From positions 1 through 46,272 of the forward strand of contig DATKZY010000220.1 of the NCBI GenBank assembly GCA_035527715.1: DNA of 46,272 nt. Direction: 5' to 3'. Made by a program: the position numbers and the translations under genes. Positions 6,601 to 13,961 of this stretch are shown here, in pieces. This DNA is from DSUN01 sp035527715. Its GTDB lineage: Bacteria; Planctomycetota; PUPC01; DSUN01. Positions within the stretch are counted from its first letter, which is position 1. Each line of letters begins with the position of its first letter. Under the pieces are notes generated by a model. The model was not told the origin of the DNA. It saw nothing but the letters and a program-made list of their open reading frames with translations, and ran no database searches.

Positions 6601-8385
6601 TCATGGTGGGTCCCCCCGATTGGTGGAGGGGTGGATTGGGAGGGGCGGAGCGGCGCCCTTGCGCAGGCTCACGAGGAACCCGAGGCCAAGGGCGACGAAG
6701 GCCCCTATGACCAGAATCCAGCCCGAAGGCGAGCCGACGGTCTGTCTCGCGGCGGCCAACTCCCGCGCCGGCGTGAGCAGGAACGTGCCTGCCGCAAGGA
6801 CGTGGTAGGCCCACCAGCGGAACCTGTGGCCCATCGCGGCAAGCCCCGCCGCCGTGCCAAGCGTCCAGATGGCCAGGAGCCAGCCGGGTGCCTTCGTGCT
6901 CGGGGCGAAGTTGAAGCCAAGAGCCGCTTCGACGAGGAACACGGCGCCCACGTGGGCGACCCAACGCGGCACGCGGTCGCGGAAGGTGAGCCACAGCGCC
7001 CAGCACGAGAGGCCGATGAGCGCCAGAGCGCCCACTGGCGGGCTGGCATACAGCCCGATGACGGCCTTCGCAGGCCATTGGCGGAGCAGGAAGATGCTTG
7101 CCGTGGCGAGCGACGCCGCCATCCACCGGGCCGACCGGGCCGCCGTCGCCGCCACCCCGAACCAGGCCGTCAGGGCGAGCAGAAAGGCGTCCACGTCTGG
7201 TTGGAGGTCAGCGGGGGACTTCGCCCTCGAGAAGAGCGCGACCAGCGCCAGGAGCGCCGCGGCCTGGTGGGCCAGGGCCACCGAACGACGCCGCCACGCG
7301 TGCAGCACCGTCACGGCAGCGGCCACCGAGAGCCACGCCGTGGGCCAGGTGAGCAGGCGAAGCTCGTGGACGAATGCGTGGCGGAGCGGCACGACGCCCT
7401 CGGTCCTCACCAGGGGCTCGAAGCTGCCGGTGAGCAAGGCCAGGACGCACAGGGCGCCCGGCACCGCGACGACAACGTGCTCCCAAATGCTCGCACGGAC
7501 GCGGCCGACCACGAACAGGTTGACCACGCCGAGGGCGAGCACGGTTGCCAGGGGCAACACATCGGCGACGAGAGCCGGCGCGTCGAGGATGTAGCCGACC
7601 CAGTACTGGTGGAGAGCCGTCGTGCCCGCCACGATGGCGGCGATTGTCCAGTGGGCGAGTCGGCTCTGCACAAACGGCTGGCCGGGGCGGCGCAGCGGCC
7701 CCGCCTCCCACGCCGAGCTGAGGGCAAGCCCGAACGCGACGATGGCCAGCGCCCACCAGCCCACGAGGGAGGCGGCGTCGGTGAACTGGCTATCCGCGTC
7801 GTGAAGGCTTGCGACCCAGCTCGGCGTGGCGCCGTTCCACAACAACAGGAGCGCCAGGAGGAGCCCCATGCTGGAGAGGGGCAGGGCGCGGCCGGCCGCT
7901 GCCCCCAGCGCGCCCAGGCGCCCCGCGGCCAGCGCCGTGGCGACCAGCCCCAGGGCAAGCCCGAGGGAGCGATAGCTGTCCTTGAACGCCAATTCGTCCG
8001 CCACGACGAAGCACCCGATGGCGAACAGCGCCTCGATGAGCACCAGCGTCGCCCCGTCGTCCATCACCCGGCGTCGGCAGACCAGGAAGACCGCAATTCC
8101 GACGAGCAGCAGCTCGTAGAACTGGAGAGTGGAGAAGGTGGCCAGGATGGCCGGAATATTGCCGATGGCCTGCTTGCCGGGCTGGACGATGGTGTAGACG
8201 CCGAGGATCATCAAGGCCGCGCTGACCAGGTAGGCGGGGTTGCGGCGGGCGAGTCGGCCGAGCAGCCCCGTCGTCGCGGCCGCGCAGTGGTTGTTGGGCG
8301 GGCCTGCCCGCGCGGGCAATGGCGGCGGCCGAAGGGGTGTGCCCCCTTGGCAAACGCCGTGTGGAGGCGTGTCGTTCGGCTGCAT
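6601..8385 (-). CDS. Large polytopic membrane protein, unknown function
   Basis: This 594-aa protein has a Pro-rich cytoplasmic start and then roughly 14-16 hydrophobic segments, for example YLVSAALMILGVYTIV, LLLVGIAVFLVC and ALALIGLSCWALWL. I do not recognise a family; there is no transporter or glycosyltransferase signature that I can see. ATG 8385 has AGGAAAGGA eight bases upstream, and a promoter at 8635-8663 gives a leader of about 240 nt. It is the first gene of a run with three pilin-like genes, so a part in assembly or export of those proteins is conceivable. The N-terminal 50 residues are low-complexity and the DNA there is palindrome-rich. Confidence 0.75.
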   Translation of the reverse strand: MQPNDTPPHGVCQGGTPLRPPPLPARAGPPNNHCAAATTGLLGRLARRNPAYLVSAALMILGVYTIVQPGKQAIGNIPAILATFSTLQFYELLLVGIAVFLVCRRRVMDDGATLVLIEALFAIGCFVVADELAFKDSYRSLGLALGLVATALAAGRLGALGAAAGRALPLSSMGLLLALLLLWNGATPSWVASLHDADSQFTDAASLVGWWALAIVAFGLALSSAWEAGPLRRPGQPFVQSRLAHWTIAAIVAGTTALHQYWVGYILDAPALVADVLPLATVLALGVVNLFVVGRVRASIWEHVVVAVPGALCVLALLTGSFEPLVRTEGVVPLRHAFVHELRLLTWPTAWLSVAAAVTVLHAWRRRSVALAHQAAALLALVALFSRAKSPADLQPDVDAFLLALTAWFGVAATAARSARWMAASLATASIFLLRQWPAKAVIGLYASPPVGALALIGLSCWALWLTFRDRVPRWVAHVGAVFLVEAALGFNFAPSTKAPGWLLAIWTLGTAAGLAAMGHRFRWWAYHVLAAGTFLLTPARELAAARQTVGSPSGWILVIGAFVALGLGFLVSLRKGAAPPLPIHPSTNRGDPP

Positions 8386-8634
8386 TGCTGTTGTCCTTTC
8401 CTGGGGGCAGGGGAGGAGAGTCGCGCGATGAACGCCTTGTGGCAGGCGGTGATCGGTCGCGCGAGGCCATCGCAACGCAGTGGGTGGGGCCGCCTGGGAA
8501 CCGCACCAGCATCGTATTGACGTAGAGCACTATTGGATAAGGACTTGTGGCGAGCGGCTGCATTGAGGGGGTGCCCATGTGTCCCTCAAGCAATGCAAGT
8601 CCAATAACTATCTGAGACAACTAGACGCTATCGA

Positions 8635-8663
8635 ATACTATCACACATTCTCGCCCATGTCAA
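8635..8663 (-). promoter_or_regulatory. Promoter of the membrane-protein / pilin-like run
   Basis: TTGACA (8663-8658) and TAGTAT (8640-8635) on the minus strand are 17 nt apart. Transcription would begin near 8628, about 243 nt before ATG 8385. The long leader contains the dyad at 8531-8606. Confidence 0.7.
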
Positions 8664-8729
8664 GTGAGTTGGGAACTGACACGCCCCCGGTTTGCTCGCG
8701 CCATCTGGTCTCCCGCCTGGGGGGCAGGA

Positions 8730-8769
8730 GGGTCAAGAGGGTCGAGATGGTCGAGATGGTCGAGATGGG
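8730..8769. repeat. 9-bp tandem array (GGTCGAGAT type)
   Basis: Four head-to-tail units (GGGTCAAGA, GGGTCGAGA, TGGTCGAGA, TGGTCGAGA) lie about 50 bp downstream of the stop of the large secreted protein gene. A full complementary arm is not visible, so this is a one-armed member of the family. Confidence 0.75.
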
Positions 8770-8815
8770 GGCTGGGGGCAGCAGGCAACTTAGGATGCCA
8801 CCCCCTGTGCGCGGT

Positions 8816-11800
8816 TCAGCGAGCGGGCAGCTTCCCCGCGATGCCGGTGAGGGTGCCGAAGCGGTCGGGGGTGTGGGCCGTGCGGCAGTAGACGGGCGAC
8901 CAGTAGTTGTTCTCGCCGGTCCTCGCGCAGTTGCGGAGGACGTTGAATGTCCAGTCGGCGGCCGACTTCTGGCCGCGGTCGAACGCCGTCCAGGGGAAGG
9001 CTAACTCGGCCTGCCATGCCTCTTTGCCGATGGTGACGGCCACGGCGTACTTCGGCTCCCAGCTCAGGTCGGGCTGGCCGGCGGCGGAGTGAAAGGCGTC
9101 CCACGTCACGCCGCGGCAGTTGACCATCACCTGGTAGTACGACTTGCGTTCGCCAGCCGGGTCAATGAAAAGCTCCACCGAATCGTCCTCGTAGAGTCCG
9201 GCGCCGTCGTGCCTGGTGACCTTGGCGCGGAGGTTCTCGATGCCTTCGGGGGTGTCGAAGCACTCGACGGCGACGTAGAGGGCCGCGTCGTCCTGGCCGA
9301 CATAGAGGCGGGTCATGGCGGCGGGCTGCTCGCCTTGGGTCTGGCGGAAGCCTGTGGCGCCGCTGGCCTCGCGCCATGCCTTGTCGTCGAGCACGCCGTC
9401 AATCTTCGGGGGCTTGCTGATCGTGTTGACCTTCAGTTGAGGAGCCTTCTCTGGGGCGGTGGGGGTGGTATCCGTCGGACCCACGGCGGGCGGCCCGGGG
9501 GTCGGCTCGACCGCTGCCGCCGTCGTGGAATGAGGGAATGACCAATGAGAAGAGTCAGCGGTGTTCGCCCCATTGGTCATTGGACATTGGTCATTGGTCA
9601 TTCCCTTCGCGTCGCTCCGCGGCGAGAGGGGCTTCTCGTCGGGGAGGGCGATGCGGAGGCCGAACGGCTCGAACTTGATGAAGTCCAGCACCTGCACCTC
9701 GCTCACGGTGAGGATGCGCTCGGGCGTGATGGCGAACCGCACATAGCGGGCCTGCACGGGCTTGGGTGGGATGAGGGCGAAGGTGTAGCCCCGGGCCTGC
9801 TCGTCGTCGGGCATGAAGTGGTTGATCGGGATGTCTTTCCAGTAGAGATCGAAGTCGAAGAAGCCCTGGCTCGCGAACTCCTTGCCATCGAGCGAGGTGA
9901 GTACCTCGGCTTTGTCCTTCACCTCGCCTTTGAGGGCGTCCCACCAGGGCCAGCCGGCGCCGATCTGGATGCGGAAGGCGCCGCAGGACTCGGGCTGGCC
10001 GAGGTCCACGGTCACGACCGGCTTTTGCCCCTTCTTCCAGGCGGCACCGAAGCGGGGTGTTCCGCCGCCGGCGTAGGGCGGGCCGACCACGCCGTCGGTG
10101 AGCTTCTTCCCGTCGGGGTCGCCCGCGCCCCAGTTGGTCTCGGACGGGACGGTGCAGGTGTAGGGCTTGCCCTCGGCGAGGTTCTTGCCGTAGGTGACCC
10201 ACTTGTAGAGCCACTTCTCGCCGCCGGCGTCTTTGCCGTCCGAGTAACCTCCCGAAGGTATTGGAACCTTCGGGAGGGGGGCGATGCGGAGGGAGTTGAC
10301 GATGGGGTGGTCGTAGCCGCCAACGTTGATCGTGTAGCGGAAGGGCACCTTCTCGACGATCTGCGTGTGGCTGCGCTCGACGAGCGAGTGGTCCTTCTGT
10401 CGCTCGCTCCAATTGAAGGTGACCCCAATCGGATAACCTCCCGCAGGTCTTGGAACCTGCGGGAGGTTGTGGTTGGCCTCCATCCGCACGGCGTAGATGC
10501 TGCACGCGTCGGTGCCGGCGGCGGAACTGTTCCACAGGTACTTCATCATGACCGACTTCGTGCCGGCGGGCACCTGCTCGACCTTCTCGTAGTGGATCAC
10601 GTCCCACGGCGGCTTCGTGTCGGTGAGCGACCAGGTCTTTGCCCACGTCTTGCCGCCGTCGAACGAGTGCAGGAGGTCAATGTGGCTCTTGGGCGCTCGG
10701 TTGTAGAAGCGGCCGCCATAGGTCACGCGCGTGATGTCGGTCGGCGCGTCAATGCGGAAGACGGCATAGGCTTCCTCGTTCGGCTTCGCGGCGTGCATGA
10801 CGCCCATGTAGCCGGGGTGCTTGGCCTTCGTCGTGACATTCTGCTCCTCGACCACATAGGGCTTGTAGGCGTCGCCCTGGAGGTCGGGCCAAAGGACGAT
10901 GGACTCGGTCTGCTCGCCGAGGCCGACGTAGACGGTGTTCTTGCCCAGCAGCAGCTTCGGCTGGGTCTTGCTGTTGAGCATCGTGGTCGTGGCGAACTCG
11001 ATGCTCTTGAGGGTCGCCTGGCCCTTGAGCGTGGCCTTGACGAGCACCTCATACGCGCCATTCAGCGGCTCGATGAGCTTGGTGTCGAGGGGCACGTCGC
11101 CCGTCTTGTCGGCCTTCCACACTTCCTGCCAGGTGAGGCCGTTGGTGGTGCTGACCGCGAGGGCGGCCAGATCGGCCTCGGCCTTGCGCTCGAAGGCGGC
11201 CTTGATGGCGAGGGCGGTGATGACGTTTGCGCCCTCGACCTTGAAGACGGCGTCGGCGCCCGTGATGCCGCCGGGCGGCAGCGTGGGCTTCCAGGTGCGA
11301 ATGCCGTTGCCGCGGATGCGATAGCGCGGGTTCACGCTCTCGGGGTCCTTGCCGCGGTTGGGCACGTAGAACTCCTGCGACGTGCCGAGGCTCTTGTAGT
11401 GGCGCGTGTACGCCTCGCGGTCGCGGAGATTGAGGACGTAGCGATGGCCGCGATCCCAATCGTAGAAGTAGTAGCGGTACTTGAGTCCTTTGGGATTGAA
11501 GCAGCCGTACTCGGATTCCAGGCTTCGCTCGCAGTCGGCGCCCGTGAGGAAGCCCCGGGGGCTGGTGGCGTTGAGGCAGTGGTGGCGGGCGACGTGGCCG
11601 GGCTCGACCTTGCCGCCCGAGGCGGCGCAGGCACCCTCCTTCCCAATGTCCTCCACTCCCGCGATGGTCTTGCCATCGCAGAGGGTGTAGATGGCCGACA
11701 TCGAGTTGTCGTACATGTGCCACCGACCGTCGTAGAAGACCTCGGGCACGGTGTGGAGGCTGATGTCCCAGTACTTCGTCTTGAAGCCCATGGCGTCCCA

Positions 11801-12160
11801 GATCGAGCAGTTGATCCCCGCGATGGTCGAGCACATGGTGAAGCCGTAGTCGTTGAACTGTCGGATGGGGTCGGTGAGGTCGAGGCCGTGGAGGTGCATC
11901 GGCGCGGTCTGGCGGCGGGCGATGTGGTTCCAGTAGAACATCGCCCAGCACTTCTCGGCGGGCGTGGGCCACTTGCTCGTGATGCTGTGGATCATGCTCT
12001 CCATGTCGGCGTAGTCGGGCGAGGCGTCGGTGACGACCTTGATGTTGCACATCTCGGCTAGGATAGGCCGCGAGGGGAGGAGGGCAGCAAGTGCCACAGC
12101 GAGGCAGAACGTGCGTTTCATAGCGGAAGACCACTCAGTGGGGAAGGGGAGCGAGGTCAT
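8816..12160 (-). CDS. Secreted multidomain protein: transglutaminase-like, discoidin-like and CBM9-like domains
   Basis: This protein of about 1114 aa starts with a signal peptide (KRTFCLAVALAALLPSRPILA). Next comes a transglutaminase-like domain with a Cys-His-Asp triad in the expected order: FTMCSTIAGIN, DISLHTVPEVF and WHMYDNS. The middle is beta-rich and ends in a discoidin/F5-8-like module (VVTVDLGQPESCGAFRIQ..ARYVRFAI). The last 170 residues form a CBM9-like carbohydrate-binding domain (KIDGVLDDKAWREASGATGF..YEDDSVELFID). Start ATG 12160 overlaps the upstream stop as ATGA and has GAGG; an internal ATG at 12121 would give a shorter signal peptide. Three palindromic repeats are translated in frame within it. 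It probably acts on extracellular glycan or peptide substrates. Confidence 0.85.
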   Translation of the reverse strand: MTSLPFPTEWSSAMKRTFCLAVALAALLPSRPILAEMCNIKVVTDASPDYADMESMIHSITSKWPTPAEKCWAMFYWNHIARRQTAPMHLHGLDLTDPIRQFNDYGFTMCSTIAGINCSIWDAMGFKTKYWDISLHTVPEVFYDGRWHMYDNSMSAIYTLCDGKTIAGVEDIGKEGACAASGGKVEPGHVARHHCLNATSPRGFLTGADCERSLESEYGCFNPKGLKYRYYFYDWDRGHRYVLNLRDREAYTRHYKSLGTSQEFYVPNRGKDPESVNPRYRIRGNGIRTWKPTLPPGGITGADAVFKVEGANVITALAIKAAFERKAEADLAALAVSTTNGLTWQEVWKADKTGDVPLDTKLIEPLNGAYEVLVKATLKGQATLKSIEFATTTMLNSKTQPKLLLGKNTVYVGLGEQTESIVLWPDLQGDAYKPYVVEEQNVTTKAKHPGYMGVMHAAKPNEEAYAVFRIDAPTDITRVTYGGRFYNRAPKSHIDLLHSFDGGKTWAKTWSLTDTKPPWDVIHYEKVEQVPAGTKSVMMKYLWNSSAAGTDACSIYAVRMEANHNLPQVPRPAGGYPIGVTFNWSERQKDHSLVERSHTQIVEKVPFRYTINVGGYDHPIVNSLRIAPLPKVPIPSGGYSDGKDAGGEKWLYKWVTYGKNLAEGKPYTCTVPSETNWGAGDPDGKKLTDGVVGPPYAGGGTPRFGAAWKKGQKPVVTVDLGQPESCGAFRIQIGAGWPWWDALKGEVKDKAEVLTSLDGKEFASQGFFDFDLYWKDIPINHFMPDDEQARGYTFALIPPKPVQARYVRFAITPERILTVSEVQVLDFIKFEPFGLRIALPDEKPLSPRSDAKGMTNDQCPMTNGANTADSSHWSFPHSTTAAAVEPTPGPPAVGPTDTTPTAPEKAPQLKVNTISKPPKIDGVLDDKAWREASGATGFRQTQGEQPAAMTRLYVGQDDAALYVAVECFDTPEGIENLRAKVTRHDGAGLYEDDSVELFIDPAGERKSYYQVMVNCRGVTWDAFHSAAGQPDLSWEPKYAVAVTIGKEAWQAELAFPWTAFDRGQKSAADWTFNVLRNCARTGENNYWSPVYCRTAHTPDRFGTLTGIAGKLPAR
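9535..9606. repeat. Heptamer hairpin element inside a coding sequence
   Basis: GGGAATGACCAATGA (9535-9549) is the exact complement of TCATTGGTCATTCCC (9592-9606). The right arm is a run of GGTCATT-type heptamers from 9573. It lies in the linker between the discoidin-like and CBM9-like domains and is translated as GMTNDQCPMTNGANTADSSH and WSFPH. No frameshift results. Confidence 0.88.
10248..10277. repeat. Palindrome CCTCCCGAAGGT-ATTGGA-ACCTTCGGGAGG inside a coding sequence
   Basis: A perfect 12-bp stem closes a 6-nt loop. On the minus strand it is translated as LPKVPIPSGGY within the large secreted protein. It is the same element as the intergenic copy at 6556-6587. Confidence 0.92.
10435..10468. 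repeat. Palindrome AACCTCCCGCAGGT-CTTGGA-ACCTGCGGGAGGTT inside a coding sequence
   Basis: A perfect 14-bp stem with a 6-nt loop. Relative to the copy at 10248-10277 it has an A-to-C change in one arm and the matching T-to-G change in the other, so pairing is kept. It is read in the same frame, as LPQVPRPAGGY. Confidence 0.92.
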
Positions 12161-12486
12161 GCCGCCTCGTTGTCGTGGATTTGCTGGTCAACCTCGGCCT
12201 TGTGAGCGCGGTAGTAGGCCCAGGCGTTGGCCAAGTCCTCGGCGCGCAGAGTCGGGTAGCAGCGAAGGATGTCTGCCTCGATGGTGCCTAGGTTGCGGGC
12301 CTGGACGAGGACCCAGATGGGGATTCGGGTGCGGACGATGCAGGGCTCTCCGCCGCAGACGCCGGGCGTGCTCTCGATGCCGGGGAACGAATCGCCAAGC
12401 TCGCGAGCGACCCACTGGAGCACCTGAGCCTTCTCGGCCGCCTTCAGCCCTGTCAGGAGCTTCTGCACGTCATCCAGAGCGCTCAT
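12157..12486 (-). CDS. DUF433-family antitoxin-like protein
   Basis: This 109-aa protein has an N-terminal helix (LDDVQKLLTGLKAAEKAQVLQWVARELG), then the DUF433 core: PGVCGGEPCIVRTRIPIWVLV and the C-terminal EDLANAWAYYRAHKAEVDQQI. DUF433 proteins are small helix-turn-helix proteins often paired with PIN-like DUF5615 toxins. No such toxin is present here: the upstream partner is a 39-aa fragment and the downstream neighbour is the large secreted protein. Its start overlaps the upstream stop and its own stop overlaps the next start (both ATGA), implying translational coupling. It may be an orphan antitoxin that has become a regulator, or a domesticated remnant. Confidence 0.85.
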   Translation of the reverse strand: MSALDDVQKLLTGLKAAEKAQVLQWVARELGDSFPGIESTPGVCGGEPCIVRTRIPIWVLVQARNLGTIEADILRCYPTLRAEDLANAWAYYRAHKAEVDQQIHDNEAA

Positions 12487-12602
12487 GACCCCTCCTCACC
12501 GCTGGGAGCCGCGCGGAGTTCGCTGTGCCCCTCCACCAGTTCGTCCTCGGAGCCGAGGTACGCCATTAGTTCATCGGGCACTGGAACGGCGAGAGTCGTC
12601 AT
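12483..12602 (-). CDS. 39-aa protein, possible truncated antitoxin (UPF0175-like start)
   Basis: The short frame reads MTTLAVPVPDELMAYLGSED and continues for 19 more residues. The beginning resembles the beta-strand and first helix of UPF0175-type antitoxins, which usually run to about 80 aa, so this looks truncated. ATG 12602 has GGAG nine bases upstream; an ATG at 12635 is nearly at the predicted transcription start and is less likely. Its stop overlaps the DUF433 start (ATGA). The promoter at 12644-12671 serves the three-gene operon. Confidence 0.5.
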   Translation of the reverse strand: MTTLAVPVPDELMAYLGSEDELVEGHSELRAAPSGEEGS

Positions 12603-12643
12603 AGCCTGGCGCTCCGCTTCTGCCGGGTACTTCATCCTCCACC

Positions 12644-12671
12644 AGCATATCACTATGAGAGCGGAAGTCAA
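12644..12671 (-). promoter_or_regulatory. Promoter of the DUF433 / secreted-protein operon
   Basis: TTGACT (12671-12666) and TATGCT (12649-12644) on the minus strand are 16 nt apart. Transcription should start near 12637. This excludes a start codon at 12671 for the small upstream protein. Confidence 0.65.
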
Positions 12672-12782
12672 GCCGCGTACAGCGTGCAGAGCGCGGAGGC
12701 AGGCCGTTGGCCATGCGTGCTGTGCCGTGTGAGCGGGTGCATCAGGATGGTAGGCGCAAGACGATGAGGACCACGAGGCTGC

Positions 12783-13757
12783 TCACTTCCGGCGGCGAGC
12801 GCGACGGGCGATCACCGCGGCGAGCCCCATCCCGAGCAACGCCATCGAGCAGGGCTCGGGGACGATCAGCCCCTCAGCATAGTAGGCATGGTCGTCCCAA
12901 TTGTTGTAGAACCACATGCGGAAACGATCCCCATCGTATATCACCGGCATGTCATGCATCACGCGGCCGGAAAACTCAGGGACCAATCCGTACTTCGTCC
13001 AGTTGATGCCATCCATGGAGGTAGCGTACGCCAAGGCATCAGGCTGGCCAGGGCCAAGGGCAGAGTACCACATGTAGTACGTGTTGTCCTTCTTGGTCAC
13101 CGCGATCGCGCCGAGATCCTCATCGAATGACCCAGGCGCTCCCTTGGGCATGACCAGTCCCTGGTCCTGCCAGGTAAGACCATCGGCTGACGTCGCTCTC
13201 CGGTAACCTTCGGTCGTCACTGGCTCGCGGTAGAAGGCTTCGAAGCCTGTTAGTGTTGGCAGGATGGAAATTGTGAAGATAGTGATCCCCTGTGTGTCAC
13301 CCAGGTCCTGCCACAGCATGCCGTCGGCGGAAGTCCAAACTTCCTTGTTTGAGACTGAAGGGTAAGATGGTCCCCCTCGACTTACCCATAGGTAGTACGT
13401 CCCGGACTTCAGCACGGCGCGGGGCACCGCATCGTTCAAGCGGGGCACGAACGCAACCTGCGCTGGCGCCCACGTGAGGCCGTCCGCGGAAGATGTGTAC
13501 ATAATCAAGTCCGTGCCTGGTGAGGCATTATTGTGCCATGCCCTGTAGATGGCCCCGTCCTTGATGACAGTCAGGTCATCGACCGGCACGCCGGTCGGCG
13601 TCCCGGGCCCCATCACCGGCGTTGGGTTGATCGTCCACATGATCTGGTTCGCTTCTGCTTTGGGCAAGAAGGCGACTGCCAGAGCAAGTGCCAGCGACCA
13701 CACGATGACGGACCTCCCGCATGTCCAAGATGTCGAACCTTCGCTCACCCGCCGCAT
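12783..13757 (-). CDS. PEP-CTERM-anchored secreted beta-propeller-like protein
   Basis: This 324-aa protein has a signal peptide (VIVWSLALALAVAFLPKAEA) and a series of repeated blades of the type SADGLTWAPAQVAF, SADGMLWQDLGD, SADGLTWQDQGLV and SMDGINWTKYG. The pattern matches the five-bladed glycosidase/sialidase-like propellers. The C-terminus is a PEP-CTERM sorting signal: VPEPCSMALLGMGLAAVIA and then Arg/Lys. Proteins of this kind are cleaved by an exosortase (not in the window) and exported to the envelope or matrix. ATG 13757 has AAGGAG seven bases upstream, which decides the start over 13775. The upstream promoter contains a nine-C homopolymer. A catalytic role is not demonstrable. Confidence 0.85.
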   Translation of the reverse strand: MRRVSEGSTSWTCGRSVIVWSLALALAVAFLPKAEANQIMWTINPTPVMGPGTPTGVPVDDLTVIKDGAIYRAWHNNASPGTDLIMYTSSADGLTWAPAQVAFVPRLNDAVPRAVLKSGTYYLWVSRGGPSYPSVSNKEVWTSADGMLWQDLGDTQGITIFTISILPTLTGFEAFYREPVTTEGYRRATSADGLTWQDQGLVMPKGAPGSFDEDLGAIAVTKKDNTYYMWYSALGPGQPDALAYATSMDGINWTKYGLVPEFSGRVMHDMPVIYDGDRFRMWFYNNWDDHAYYAEGLIVPEPCSMALLGMGLAAVIARRARRRK

Positions 13758-13850
13758 TCGTCTCTCCTTCCCCATCTGGGTTGGCGAAGCACATGCTGGC
13801 TCTCACGGCATTCTCGCCCAGCCAGCCGGCGCGTCATGCGCGCGGGCATT

Positions 13851-13877
13851 AGTATAGTGTACCCCCCCCCTTGTCAA
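13851..13877 (-). promoter_or_regulatory. Promoter with a nine-C homopolymer in the spacer
   Basis: TTGACA (13877-13872) and TATACT (13856-13851) on the minus strand are separated by only 15 nt, of which nine form an uninterrupted C run (13862-13870 on the plus strand). Two additional bases would give the optimal 17-nt spacing. It drives the PEP-CTERM protein, with a leader of about 85 nt. Confidence 0.65.
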
Positions 13878-13961
13878 GTGGATTTCTGCGCGACAAGCTG
13901 GCCAGCGACCACGGCTGTGCCACACGGTATCTGGCCATGTCAAGGGGTTGGTGCGGCGCGG

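Larger units (their letters stand above)
8386..8815. other. Intergenic region with promoter, leader and repeat array
   Basis: No gene is supported in these 430 bp. The stretch contains a minus-strand promoter (8635-8663) and a long leader. In that leader is an imperfect dyad built on TATTGGA..CTTG (8531-8546) and TGCAAGTCCAATA (8594-8606). A 9-bp tandem array lies at 8730-8769. Short open frames crossing it look like chance. Confidence 0.5.

Noticed and set aside
9545..12061. An 838-aa open frame opposite the large secreted protein
   Set aside because: Composition is a mirror of the real gene, which has signal peptide, catalytic triad and binding domains.
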